Below are positions 7,657-16,043 of a stretch of 64,000 nucleotides of DNA, piece after piece. Under the pieces are notes generated by a model. The model was not told the DNA's origin and ran no database searches. It saw only the letters and a program-made list of their open reading frames with translations. A program made the translations under genes and the position numbers. Each line of letters starts with the position of its first letter. Within the stretch, counting starts at the first letter, position 1. This DNA is from Nisaea sp. (GTDB lineage Bacteria; Pseudomonadota; Alphaproteobacteria; Thalassobaculales; Thalassobaculaceae): contig NZ_JAXMNY010000001.1 in assembly GCF_034670185.1 (NCBI RefSeq), forward strand, positions 930,001-994,000. The letters run 5' to 3'.

Positions 7657-8169
7657 CTAGCGCGGGCATTCCATCTTGCCGCCAGACATGCCGCCGTGCT
7701 TGCCACTGAAACCTTTGCCGTGATGCATGCCATACCCTTTCATTCGAGGGGTCGTGGCTTCTTCCATGGTGATGACACCGTCCCGATCACGATCCATTTT
7801 CTGCATCATCCTGGTGCCGGAGCGGGCGAACTCGTCGGTGCTGACGACACCGTCGCCGTCTGTGTCCATCCGATTCAGCATGCGCTGTTGACGCTTCAGG
7901 CGCATTTCTTTCCGGGCAACATCGATTTCCTCGACATCGATCACACCGTCATCGTTGGTGTCGATCTCGGCCGCGCGTTTGCCGCGGGACTGGTAGATCT
8001 CGGCCTTGGTCAGCTTCTCGTCGCCATTTTCGTCGGCGGCTTTGAAGCGTTCGAGCATATGGGCTTTCATTTCCTCGCCGCCACGTACGCCTTTCATGCC
8101 TTCGCTGTGTGCAAGCGCCGGGGTGAGGGCGATGGTGCCGAGCAGGGCGACCGCAAAAAGCTTCTTCAT
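7657..8169 (-). CDS. Secreted calmodulin-like protein with four EF-hands
   Basis: The 170-residue protein has a signal peptide (LFAVALLGTIALTPALA, cleaved near residue 20) and four canonical 12-residue EF-hand loops at 46-57, 70-81, 102-113 and 126-137, each starting with Asp and ending with Glu. The C-terminus is rich in Gly, His, Lys and Met (about 143-166), which could bind another metal. ATG 8169 is chosen because the signal peptide starts there. It is upstream of, and probably co-transcribed with, the ECF sigma/anti-sigma/CnrX-like genes, which suggests a periplasmic Ca2+ or metal-binding role in that circuit. Confidence 0.9.
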   Translation of the reverse strand: MKKLFAVALLGTIALTPALAHSEGMKGVRGGEEMKAHMLERFKAADENGDEKLTKAEIYQSRGKRAAEIDTNDDGVIDVEEIDVARKEMRLKRQQRMLNRMDTDGDGVVSTDEFARSGTRMMQKMDRDRDGVITMEEATTPRMKGYGMHHGKGFSGKHGGMSGGKMECPR

Positions 8170-8354
8170 TTCGTCAGTTCCTTTGCTGGACTGTCCCGCC
8201 TCCGATGAACGGGATATCCATAAAACGGAGGCCGATGCAAAATCCGTCGCTGTTGCTGCGAATAAACTATTTTTCCCGACAGGCTCTTTTAAACGGCGGA
8301 TGCGCGGAGTAGCCTCCAAGCAGTTAAATGAATTGAAAAAATCTGGAGGAAGCA

Positions 8355-9293
8355 ATGGCGCCGGCAAGCAAGAAAGTGATCATCAGTTGTGCGGTCACGG
8401 GCTCTATTCACACACCGACTATGAGCCCGCATCTGCCGATCACGCCGGACGAGATTGCGACCGACGCGATTGCCGCAGCGGAAGCCGGAGCATCTATCCT
8501 GCACCTGCACGCGCGTAACCCCGAAGACGGCAGCCCAACGCCGGATCCGGATATGTTCATGAAGTTCCTGCCGCGGATCAAACAGTCCTGCGATGCCGTC
8601 GTGAACATCACCACGGGCGGCGGTCACGGTATGAGCCTGGAAGAGCGCCTTGCGGCGGCGTTCAGGGCCAGCCCGGAGATGACATCGCTCAATATGGGGT
8701 CGATGAATTTCGGCCTGTTCCCGATCCTCGACAAGATGAAGGACTTCCAGCATCCGTGGGAGCCTCAGTTCCTGGAAAACTCCCGCGACTTCATCTTCCG
8801 CAACACCTTCAAGGATATCGAATACATCCTCAAAGAGCTCGGCGAGGGCCATGGCGTGCGCTTCGAGTTCGAGTGTTATGACGTCGGTCACCTCTACACG
8901 CTGGCGCATTTCGCGGATCGCGGTCTGGTGAAGCCGCCGTTCTTCGTGCAGACGATTTTCGGCATTCTTGGCGGCATCGGAGCGGATGAGGAAAACCTCA
9001 TGCATATGCGCCGGATCGCCAACAAGCTGTTCGGTGACGATTACGAATGGTCCGTACTGGCGGCCGGCCGTCACCAGATGAACTTCTGCACCATGGCAGC
9101 CATGCTCGGCGGTAACGTCCGCGTCGGGCTTGAGGACAGCCTCTTCATCTCCAAGGGCAAGCTCGCGGAAAGTAATGCGGATCAGGTGGCCAAGATCCGG
9201 CGCATTGTCGAGGATCTCTCGCTTGAGGTGGCCACGCCTGCCGAAGCCCGGGAGATGCTGGCGCTCAAGGGCGGCGACATGGTGAAGTTCTAG
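8355..9293 (+). CDS. BKACE-family beta-keto acid cleavage enzyme (DUF849)
   Basis: The 312-residue TIM-barrel protein matches the BKACE family, which condenses a beta-keto acid with acetyl-CoA and cleaves it to acetoacetate and a CoA ester. It carries the zinc-ligand pair His50/His52 (ILHLHARNPEDG) and the conserved glutamate Glu260 in GGNVRVGLEDSL. A strong GGAGGA lies 7 bp before ATG 8355. The next gene, a shikimate-dehydrogenase-like enzyme, begins 5 bp after the stop, so they form an operon. The keto-acid substrate varies across the family and cannot be read from sequence. Confidence 0.9.
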   Translation: MAPASKKVIISCAVTGSIHTPTMSPHLPITPDEIATDAIAAAEAGASILHLHARNPEDGSPTPDPDMFMKFLPRIKQSCDAVVNITTGGGHGMSLEERLAAAFRASPEMTSLNMGSMNFGLFPILDKMKDFQHPWEPQFLENSRDFIFRNTFKDIEYILKELGEGHGVRFEFECYDVGHLYTLAHFADRGLVKPPFFVQTIFGILGGIGADEENLMHMRRIANKLFGDDYEWSVLAAGRHQMNFCTMAAMLGGNVRVGLEDSLFISKGKLAESNADQVAKIRRIVEDLSLEVATPAEAREMLALKGGDMVKF

Positions 9294-9298
9294 AGCCA

Positions 9299-10105
9299 AT
9301 GTCTGCGACACTCGATATTACGGGCACGACCCGTGTGTTCGGCGTTATTGCCGATCCGATCGCCCATGTCCGCGCGCCAATGGTCTTCAACCCGCTGTTC
9401 GAGGCAAGGGGCACGGACGCCGTCATGGTGCCCGTGCATGCCCCGGCGGACCGGTTGGAGACTGTGCTGGATGGCTTGAAGGCACAGCCCAATTTCGGCG
9501 GGCTGGCGGTAACCGTCCCCCACAAACTTGCGATCATGGAACTCTGCGACGAGGTAGGCCGGCAGGGCCGCCTCGTCGGCGCTGTGAATGCGGTTCGCTT
9601 CGACGATCAGCGCCGGATGATCGGTGACAATTTCGACGGCGCTGGTTTTGTTGCCGGCATGCGCGCCGAGGGACATGAGGTTACTGGGCGCTCCGTGTTA
9701 CAACTCGGGGCCGGAGGGGCCGGGCGGGCGATTGCTTTCGCGCTGGCCGATGCCGGCGTCTCAAGGCTGGTGATTCACAATCGGACGCGGGTAAAGGCCG
9801 AAGAGCTGGCCGCGGCTGTTTCCGCCGCTTATCCGGATGTGCCGGTTTCGGTCGGCGCTGCGGACCCGGACGGCTGCGAGATCGTGGTCAACACCACGTC
9901 TGCAGGACTGCATGATGGTGACCCTCTACCAATCGATGCAAAGTTTCTTCAGCCGGACGTGCTTGTGGCTGAAATCATCATGATTCCGGAACGGACACGC
10001 CTTCTCGAATCAGCACTATCCAGCGGCTGCAAAGTTCAGTATGGCCGCCATATGCTGGATAAACAGATTGATTTAATTGGCGAATTTCTGGGATGTTTTC
10101 AGTAA
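9299..10105 (+). CDS. Shikimate dehydrogenase-like oxidoreductase, divergent substrate site
   Basis: This 268-residue protein has the shikimate/quinate dehydrogenase fold: an N-terminal substrate domain and a Rossmann domain with VLQLGAGGAGRAIAFAL and an NRT motif. The catalytic Lys76 (VTVPHK) and Asp113 (NFDGAGF) are kept, but the serines that hold the shikimate carboxylate are replaced (HVRAP at 23-27 where SxSP is usual), the Asn before VTxPxK is Ala70, and NTDG has become NFDG. It is therefore probably not an aroE product. It is cotranscribed with the BKACE enzyme, suggesting an NAD(P)-dependent step in a catabolic pathway. Confidence 0.82.
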   Translation: MSATLDITGTTRVFGVIADPIAHVRAPMVFNPLFEARGTDAVMVPVHAPADRLETVLDGLKAQPNFGGLAVTVPHKLAIMELCDEVGRQGRLVGAVNAVRFDDQRRMIGDNFDGAGFVAGMRAEGHEVTGRSVLQLGAGGAGRAIAFALADAGVSRLVIHNRTRVKAEELAAAVSAAYPDVPVSVGAADPDGCEIVVNTTSAGLHDGDPLPIDAKFLQPDVLVAEIIMIPERTRLLESALSSGCKVQYGRHMLDKQIDLIGEFLGCFQ

Positions 10106-10153
10106 AGTTTGACGCGGACGCACCATCGGGTACACAAATGTGAGGTAATTAGA

Positions 10154-10184
10154 ACTGATTTCCGCTCAAAATTCTGGAATCAGT
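10154..10184. other. Imperfect inverted repeat upstream of the receiver gene
   Basis: ACTGATT (10154-10160) pairs with AATCAGT (10178-10184), extended inside by CC/GG. It lies about 40 bp before the pseudo-receiver gene and after the preceding operon. It may be an operator or a weak terminator; no T-run follows. Confidence 0.3.
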
Positions 10185-10225
10185 GGGCGACAACTCGGTC
10201 CGGCGCTGTGCCGATTAGGTAGTCT

Positions 10226-11191
10226 ATGAGCAACGATGCGGCAAAGGCGGACCTGGCTCGAATTCGTATCGCACTCTGCGGTAAGAACCGACAAGTCTTG
10301 CTTCCTGTGCGGTCAGAGCTGATGAGCATTGGCTACCTGGACACCGAGTGGATCAGGTCCGACGACGAACTGCGCGTTTGGACATTGTCCGGAATTCCGG
10401 ATCTGATCGTCGCCGATCATGCCCTGGATGAAGGCGCCGCGATCCAGACCGTTAAAGACATCCGGAGCGGTGATCTTGGTGAAAACCCCTTTGTCGTGAC
10501 GATCATGACGACCTGGGCCAATGATCCTGATTCTATCCGCGCTGCGATAAATTGCGGTGTGGATGACCTGATAGTGGCTCCCTATTCGACAGGGCAGTTG
10601 CTTGAGCGCATCCAGAAGATGATCACGGACCGTAAGCCGTTCATCGTGACCAGTGATTATATAGGTCCGGAACGGCGTCGTGACCCCAGCCGAAAGAGCG
10701 ACATTCCGACATTTCAGCCACCGAATACCCTGCGTATGCGTCAGGAAGGCGAGAAAGTCGATGCGGCGGGTATCAAAGAGCAGATTGCGAAAAGCAATAC
10801 CGAGATCACAGAGGAAAAACTGCGCCGGATTGGTTTCCAGATTTCCTTTCTGGTCGATCTTATCCTCCCGGAATTCGGTGTTGGAGAGTTTGACGCAGTG
10901 CTGTCGAAAAACCTGAATCGTCTGGCGTCAATGAGCGGGGAAGCGGTCCAGCGGCTCGAGAACACCAAGTATGAGCCTGTATCCCAGCTCTGCAAATCTT
11001 TGCATAAGCTGTCGAGCCGGATCGCGGCGGAACCGGATAAAGCCGCTCCGGACGACGTTGAGCTGCTGAAGCCGCTAGCCCGCGCGATTCTTGAAGCCTT
11101 CTTCCCGAGCGAGGAGACCAGCGATCTCGTCGGGCAGATCAGCAGCGCTATATCCAGCTACAACGAACGGCGCACCCGGCCGGCTTCCTGA
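10226..11191 (+). CDS. Degenerate response-regulator receiver protein with helical C-terminus
   Basis: Residues about 12-135 form a CheY-like receiver with Asp64 at the phospho-acceptor position (PDLIVADHALDEG) and Thr95/96, but the N-terminal acidic pair is replaced (ALCGKN) and the conserved lysine is Ala118 (VAPYSTG). Residues about 150-321 are helical with no DNA-binding or catalytic output that I recognise. No histidine kinase is adjacent. It is monocistronic, followed by a strong terminator. It is likely an atypical, perhaps phosphorylation-independent, signalling or scaffold protein; the function is unknown. Confidence 0.7.
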   Translation: MSNDAAKADLARIRIALCGKNRQVLLPVRSELMSIGYLDTEWIRSDDELRVWTLSGIPDLIVADHALDEGAAIQTVKDIRSGDLGENPFVVTIMTTWANDPDSIRAAINCGVDDLIVAPYSTGQLLERIQKMITDRKPFIVTSDYIGPERRRDPSRKSDIPTFQPPNTLRMRQEGEKVDAAGIKEQIAKSNTEITEEKLRRIGFQISFLVDLILPEFGVGEFDAVLSKNLNRLASMSGEAVQRLENTKYEPVSQLCKSLHKLSSRIAAEPDKAAPDDVELLKPLARAILEAFFPSEETSDLVGQISSAISSYNERRTRPAS

Positions 11192-11205
11192 CAGCGGAAA
11201 TGAAA

Positions 11206-11233
11206 AGCCCCCGGCCACATTGTGCCGGGGGCT
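11206..11233. terminator. Bidirectional Rho-independent terminator
   Basis: AGCCCCCGGC (11206-11215) pairs perfectly with GCCGGGGGCT (11224-11233), with AAAA on the left and a TT/CCCTT stretch on the right. It separates the convergent receiver gene and coxM. Confidence 0.85.
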
Positions 11234-11258
11234 TCCCTTAGTCTGGATGTAAGCCTTA

Positions 11259-12053
11259 TCAGATCTTTGCGACGGCCCGTTTCGCCATCACGGTAATCAG
11301 ATGTGCGCGATAATCGGCGCTTGCGTGAATGTCGGCGTTCAGGTTGGCTGCTGAAACCTTCACATTGGCGAGTGCATCAGCGGAGAAGTTGCTTGAAAGA
11401 GCGCTTTCCATCTCCGGTACACGGAACACGCCATCCTGACCGGCGCCGGTTACCGCAACGCGGATACCTGCCGGACCGTCTGCCACGAAGACACCGACCA
11501 GCGCATAACGCGAGGCCGGGTTCGGGAACTTCACGTATGCCGCCTTGCTCGCCACCGGGAAGGAGATCTTGGTGATGATCTCGTCATCCTCGAGGGCAGT
11601 CTCGAACAGGCCGGTGAAGAAATCGTCCGCTGCAATGTCACGCTGGTTGGTGTGGATCGTTGCCCCAAGCGCGAGACAGGCCGCCGGATAATCCGCTGCC
11701 GGGTCGTTGTTCGCGACAGAACCGCCAATGGTGCCCAGGTTCCGGACCTGGGCATCTCCGATATGGTCCGCCAGTTCCGCAAGCGCGGGCAGGGCGGATT
11801 TGATATCGGCGGAAGCGGCGACCGCTGCATGGTTCGTCATGGCGCCGATTGTGACGGTGCCTCCACTGACAGTGATGCCTTTCAGCTCCGCGATGCCGCT
11901 GAGATCGACCAGATCGGACGGGCTGGCAAGCCGCTGTTTCAGTGTCGGGATCATGGTCTGGCCGCCAGCGAGCAGCTTACCGTCATCCGCACCCTTCATG
12001 GCACTCGCCGCATCTGCGACGCTGGCCGGTTTGTGATGTTCGAACTCGTACAT
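11259..12053 (-). CDS. coxM: CoxM-like FAD-binding subunit of a molybdenum hydroxylase
   Basis: The 264-residue protein is the medium (flavin) subunit of a xanthine oxidase-family enzyme. It shows both FAD-pyrophosphate motifs: LLAGGQTMIP at about residues 30-40 and LGTIGGSVANNDPAADYPA at about 105-123, followed by the C-terminal CODH flavoprotein domain. It shuttles electrons from the 2Fe-2S subunit to the quinone or other acceptor. It is last in the order S-L-M, 28 bp after the large-subunit gene, and is closed by the terminator at 11206-11233. The name denotes the family; CO need not be the substrate. Confidence 0.92.
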   Translation of the reverse strand: MYEFEHHKPASVADAASAMKGADDGKLLAGGQTMIPTLKQRLASPSDLVDLSGIAELKGITVSGGTVTIGAMTNHAAVAASADIKSALPALAELADHIGDAQVRNLGTIGGSVANNDPAADYPAACLALGATIHTNQRDIAADDFFTGLFETALEDDEIITKISFPVASKAAYVKFPNPASRYALVGVFVADGPAGIRVAVTGAGQDGVFRVPEMESALSSNFSADALANVKVSAANLNADIHASADYRAHLITVMAKRAVAKI

Positions 12054-12081
12054 CTTTTGAGTCTTCCTTCCTGGCTTTCGC

Positions 12082-14445
12082 TTACTCGGCGGCCTGCAGG
12101 GCCGACCATACCTTTTCCGGCGTTGCCGGCATGCTCATGTCCCGTACACCACGGTCCCAGAGCGCATCGATAACCGCATTGATAACAGCTGGCGGAGAGC
12201 CAATGGCCCCGACTTCTCCAACACCTTTAACACCAAGCGTGTTGTGGGTGCAGAGCGTGCCTTCCGTTGTCACATCGAATTTGGGGAAATTGTCGGCACG
12301 CGGCATCGTGTAATCCATAAAGGAACCTGTCACGAGCTGGCCGCTTTCATCATATGCCGCATATTCAAGAAGCGCCTGCCCGATTCCCTGGGCGACACCG
12401 CCGTGCACCTGACCCTCGACGATCATCGGATTGATCACCCGTCCCACGTCATCCACTGCGGTGAACTTGATCACCTCGGTAACGCCGGTCTCCGGATCGA
12501 TCTCGACCTCGCAGATATGGCAGCCGCCGGGATAGGTGAAGTTTGCCGGATCGTAGAAGGCTTTTTCGTCCAGACCAGGTTCCAGCTCATCGTGCGGGAA
12601 GTTGTGCGGCACATAGGCGGTGAGAGCAACCTCGCCGAAAGCCATGGAGCGATCAGTCCCGGCCACGGTGAAGTTGCCGTCCTTGAACTCGATATCGTCG
12701 GCCGAGGCCTCGAGCACATGGGCCGCGATCTTCTTGGCCTTGTCGATGACCTTGTCGAGCGCCCGGATCAATGCCTCACCGCCGACGGCGAGGGACCGCG
12801 AGCCGTAAGTGCCCATGCCGAACTGCACCTTGTTGGTGTCGCCATGGCTGATCTCGATGCTCTCCATCGGCAGGCCAAGCCGGTCCGACACGAGCTGAGC
12901 GAATGTGGTCTCATGTCCCTGACCATGGCTGTGCGTGCCTGTGAAGACGGTCACGGAGCCTGTCGGGTGCACCCGGACCTCTGCCGACTCGTAAAGACCG
13001 GCGCGGGCCCCGAGTGAGCCAACGACAGCCGACGGCGCAATGCCGCAGGCCTCGAGATAGGTCGAGTAGCCCATGCCCCGGAGTTTGCCCCGGCTGGCAG
13101 CTTCTGCCTTGCGGGCGGCAAAACCGGCAACGTCGGCAATCTTCGTGGCCGAGGACAGGGTCGCTTCATAGTCGCCGCTGTCATATTGCAGGGCTACCGG
13201 TGTCTGGTAGGGGAAGGCATCGGCCGGGATGAAGTTCCGGCGGCGGATTTCCACCTTGTCGATCCCGGTTTCACGCGCTGCCTGATCAACGATACGCTCG
13301 ATCAGATAGGTCGATTCCGGACGGCCCGCACCACGATAGGCGTCTACCGGCACCGTGTTGGTGAAGATGGCCTTCACGTTGGCATGGATCGCCGGCGTGG
13401 TGTAGGTGCCGGCAAGCAGGGTGGCGGAGAGATAGGTCGGCACACAGGGCGCAAAGGTGGAGAGATAGGCGCCCATATTGGCCTGGGTCTGAACCTTCAG
13501 GGCGAGGAACTTGCCGTTGGCGTCCAACGCGAGCTCGGCGTGGTTGATCTGATCCCGGCCATGCGCGTCAGAGATGAAGCTCTCGCTGCGTTCCGCAACC
13601 CACTTGATCGGACGGCCGATTTTCGGCGCAGCCCAGGTGACGATGGCTTCTTCGGCATAATGGTAGATCTTGGAGCCGAAACCGCCGCCGACGTCCGGTG
13701 CGACGACCCGGAGCTTGTGCTCGGGAATGGAAAGCACGAAGGCGCCCATCAGCAGGCGGATGACATGCGGGTTCTGACTTGTGGTGTAGAGCGTGTACTC
13801 ACCGGTCGCGGAATCGAACTCTCCAACCGCTGCACGCGGCTCCATCGCATTCGGAACCAGCCGGTTATTCACCAGGTCGATCTTGGTGATATGCGCGGCT
13901 TTGGACATGGCCTCGTCTACCGCGGCTTCATCTCCGATTTCCCAGTCAAAGCAGAGGTTTGAGCCGACATCGTCATGTATAAGAACCTTGTCGGTGAGGG
14001 CATCGGACATGCTGACGGCAGCGGGCAGGACCTCGTAATTGACGACGATGCTCTCGGCTGCATCTTTCGCCTGGCTATAGGTATCTGCTATCACGACAGC
14101 AACCTGGTCGCCGACATAGCGGACCTTGCCCTTGGCAAGCGGCGGATGCTCCGGCTCCAGCATGGGTGAGCCGTCCTTGGAATGGATCTGCCAGCCGCAG
14201 GGTAGGGAGCCGACCTGCATATCTTCGCCGGTGAAGACGGCCAATACACCTTCTGCGGCCTTGGCCGCGGAGCTGTCGATCGAGGTGATTTTGGCATGCG
14301 CATGTGGGCTGCGCAAGATATAGGCGTAGGACTGACCCGGACGATTGATATCGTCCGTGTAGTTACCTTTGCCTGTCAGAAATCTGAAGTCCTCAACGCG
14401 CTTTACGGCGGCGCCTATGCCCGTACCCGTGGTTCCGTCCGGCAT
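12082..14445 (-). CDS. coxL: CoxL-like molybdopterin large subunit, form II type
   Basis: The 787-residue molybdopterin-cytosine-dinucleotide subunit has the aldehyde-oxidase a/b hammerhead (about residues 20-130) and the Mo-binding domains. The active-site loop is AYRGAGR (369-375), the form II signature, not the AYxCSFR of true form I CO dehydrogenase, so the Cu-binding cysteine is absent. The catalytic glutamate is Glu744 in GVKGVGEVG. The S-L-M gene order also fits form II. The physiological substrate of form II enzymes is unsettled; an aldehyde, purine-like or other hydroxylation is as likely as CO oxidation. Confidence 0.93.
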   Translation of the reverse strand: MPDGTTGTGIGAAVKRVEDFRFLTGKGNYTDDINRPGQSYAYILRSPHAHAKITSIDSSAAKAAEGVLAVFTGEDMQVGSLPCGWQIHSKDGSPMLEPEHPPLAKGKVRYVGDQVAVVIADTYSQAKDAAESIVVNYEVLPAAVSMSDALTDKVLIHDDVGSNLCFDWEIGDEAAVDEAMSKAAHITKIDLVNNRLVPNAMEPRAAVGEFDSATGEYTLYTTSQNPHVIRLLMGAFVLSIPEHKLRVVAPDVGGGFGSKIYHYAEEAIVTWAAPKIGRPIKWVAERSESFISDAHGRDQINHAELALDANGKFLALKVQTQANMGAYLSTFAPCVPTYLSATLLAGTYTTPAIHANVKAIFTNTVPVDAYRGAGRPESTYLIERIVDQAARETGIDKVEIRRRNFIPADAFPYQTPVALQYDSGDYEATLSSATKIADVAGFAARKAEAASRGKLRGMGYSTYLEACGIAPSAVVGSLGARAGLYESAEVRVHPTGSVTVFTGTHSHGQGHETTFAQLVSDRLGLPMESIEISHGDTNKVQFGMGTYGSRSLAVGGEALIRALDKVIDKAKKIAAHVLEASADDIEFKDGNFTVAGTDRSMAFGEVALTAYVPHNFPHDELEPGLDEKAFYDPANFTYPGGCHICEVEIDPETGVTEVIKFTAVDDVGRVINPMIVEGQVHGGVAQGIGQALLEYAAYDESGQLVTGSFMDYTMPRADNFPKFDVTTEGTLCTHNTLGVKGVGEVGAIGSPPAVINAVIDALWDRGVRDMSMPATPEKVWSALQAAE

Positions 14446-14509
14446 TCTATCCTCCCGTTTCGCATGGCAGTTTTTCTGCCTGTCATTTGGAGCGTTTTAT
14501 GCGTGTTCT

Positions 14510-14968
14510 CTAAGCCTGCGCCGCCTGCTGAACGGCCTTGACGATGTTGTGGTAGCCGGTGCAACGGCAGATGTTGCCTTCCAGCCACTCACGGATTTCG
14601 CCTTCGCTCGGCTTCGGGTTCTTTTTCAGCAGGTCGACAGCGCTCATCACCATGCCCGGGGTGCAGAAACCGCACTGCAGGCCATGGTTGTCGCGGAAGG
14701 CTTCCTGCATCGGGTGCAGCGTGTCGCCGTTGGCGAGGCCTTCGATGGTGGTAACGTCCATGCCATCTGCCTGTACGGCAAGCATGGTGCAGCTTTTCAC
14801 GGAATCGCCGTTCACATGCACTACACAGGCACCGCACTGGCTGGTGTCACAGCCGACATGTGTGCCGGTTAGGTGGAGTTGTTCGCGGATGAATTGAACG
14901 AGAAGGGTGCGCGGCTCGACTTCACCGCTGACAGACTTCCCGTTCACCGTCATGGATACGGTGGCCAT
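14510..14968 (-). CDS. coxS: CoxS-like 2Fe-2S subunit of a molybdenum hydroxylase
   Basis: The 152-residue small subunit contains both 2Fe-2S clusters. The N-terminal plant-ferredoxin domain has CDTSQCGAC and a following single cysteine (KSCTML), and the C-terminal domain has CGFCTPGMVMSAV and NICRCTGYHNI. It begins the S-L-M operon, 64 bp before coxL. Its ATG is preceded by a GGGAGA stretch. The eight expected cluster cysteines are all present, so the subunit should be functional. Confidence 0.95.
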   Translation of the reverse strand: MATVSMTVNGKSVSGEVEPRTLLVQFIREQLHLTGTHVGCDTSQCGACVVHVNGDSVKSCTMLAVQADGMDVTTIEGLANGDTLHPMQEAFRDNHGLQCGFCTPGMVMSAVDLLKKNPKPSEGEIREWLEGNICRCTGYHNIVKAVQQAAQA

Positions 14969-15272
14969 AGGCTCTCTCCCAGTTATCTCTCCAAGGCGCC
15001 ATTTGCCGGCTCCTGGACTTCAAGGTTCCGACTGTGTCGAATGGTTTGGAAATTTCGACTTCGTGGACAGTCTCTCTGCCGTTCGGTCCAAGGTCAAGCG
15101 GGGATAGGAGAAGCTTTGAAATACGGGGCCGGGAAAAACTGCCGCTTTTCAGATGGATTATGCGCGCCTCGCGATGCTGTGAAATCGCGGCACGAAAAAC
15201 GGCGCGAAACTCTCATTTCGCGCCGCTTCTTTCCAGCCGGAAACATATCCGGCTGGTTTTCAATTTGTTTGT
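14969..15272. other. Non-coding spacer between coxG and coxS
   Basis: This 304-bp stretch holds the coxG terminator (15195-15230) and, closer to coxS, the presumed coxSLM promoter. I see no convincing gene, repeat or recognisable promoter hexamers in it. Confidence 0.6.
15195..15230 (-). terminator. Rho-independent terminator after coxG
   Basis: Read on the minus strand, GGCGCGAAA pairs perfectly with TTTCGCGCC (15201-15209 and 15216-15224 on the plus strand) across a 6-nt loop, followed by a run of five T before CGTG. It ends the coxG transcript 43 bp after the stop and separates it from coxSLM. Confidence 0.88.
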
Positions 15273-15908
15273 CTAGAAGTCGAGACCATGCATCGCGTAC
15301 CAGACTAGGCTGGCGACGGCGAGGCCAGCGGTCAGGATCACCATCCAGTGCAGGCCGGGATACACGTTCTCTGCCGGAACACCATTCTCGCTCATTGCAT
15401 TTTCCTTTCCGTGGTCGATTGCTGACGGCGCCGCTGTTTCAGCTGCCGGGGAGTCAGTAGTGCCGGACGCTGCACCGACGACTTCGCTGAACGTCTTGAA
15501 GAAATCGTTCGCCATTTTTTTTGCGGTCGAGTCGATCAGGCGCGCACCGATCTGTGCAAGCTTGCCGCCGACCTGAGCATTCACCTCATACTTCAGCAGC
15601 GTACCACCCTCGGTCTCCGAGAGCGCCACCTTCGCGCCACCCTTGGCGAAGCCTGCCGCGCCGCCCTTGCCCTCGCCGCTGATCGTGTAGCCGTTCGGCG
15701 GATCGATGTCCGACAGTGTCACGGCGCCAGCGAATTTAGCCTTCACCGGGCCGACTTTCGCCGAAACCTTGGCATCGAAACCCGTATCCGAGGTCTTGTT
15801 GACCTCTTCACAGCCGGGGATGCACTGCTTGAGAATTTCGGGGTCGTTCAGCGCTTCCCAGACTGCCTGCTTCGGCGCCGGGACGAGATATTCGCCAGTC
15901 ATGTCCAT
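15273..15908 (-). CDS. coxG: CoxG-like SRPBCC protein with C-terminal membrane anchor
   Basis: The 211-residue protein has an N-terminal SRPBCC/START-like domain (about residues 1-145; MDMTGEYLVPAPKQAVWEAL and CIPGCEEV are CoxG hallmarks), an alanine-rich linker and a C-terminal transmembrane helix (about 185-205). In CO-oxidising bacteria CoxG recruits CO dehydrogenase to the membrane, and recent work on mycobacterial CoxG links it to menaquinone. Its position upstream of coxSLM suggests the same role for this form II enzyme. A strong terminator separates the units, so it may be expressed independently. Confidence 0.88.
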   Translation of the reverse strand: MDMTGEYLVPAPKQAVWEALNDPEILKQCIPGCEEVNKTSDTGFDAKVSAKVGPVKAKFAGAVTLSDIDPPNGYTISGEGKGGAAGFAKGGAKVALSETEGGTLLKYEVNAQVGGKLAQIGARLIDSTAKKMANDFFKTFSEVVGAASGTTDSPAAETAAPSAIDHGKENAMSENGVPAENVYPGLHWMVILTAGLAVASLVWYAMHGLDF

Positions 15909-16043
15909 AGCGGTGAACCTTTCTTCACAAGGGAATTAACCCGCGGCGATGCAATTATCATCTTTTTAGCCCCCGTTCCAGACCAGCCGGGCCGATAGGA
16001 AAGGAATTGGCACGGAACTCTGCCACATAGCGGCCAGCGAGGA

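Noticed and set aside
8170..8354. ECF-type promoter for the EF-hand gene
   Set aside because: A GGGAAAAAT-like stretch exists on the minus strand, but no convincing -35/-10 pair with known ECF spacing could be defined by eye.
8289..9311. Minus-strand frame opposite the BKACE gene
   Set aside because: It is a shadow of a clear DUF849 gene and lacks any recognisable motif.
12082..14445. Genuine form I CO dehydrogenase
   Set aside because: The active-site loop is AYRGAGR with no cysteine, and gene order is S-L-M, so the form I assignment is not supported.
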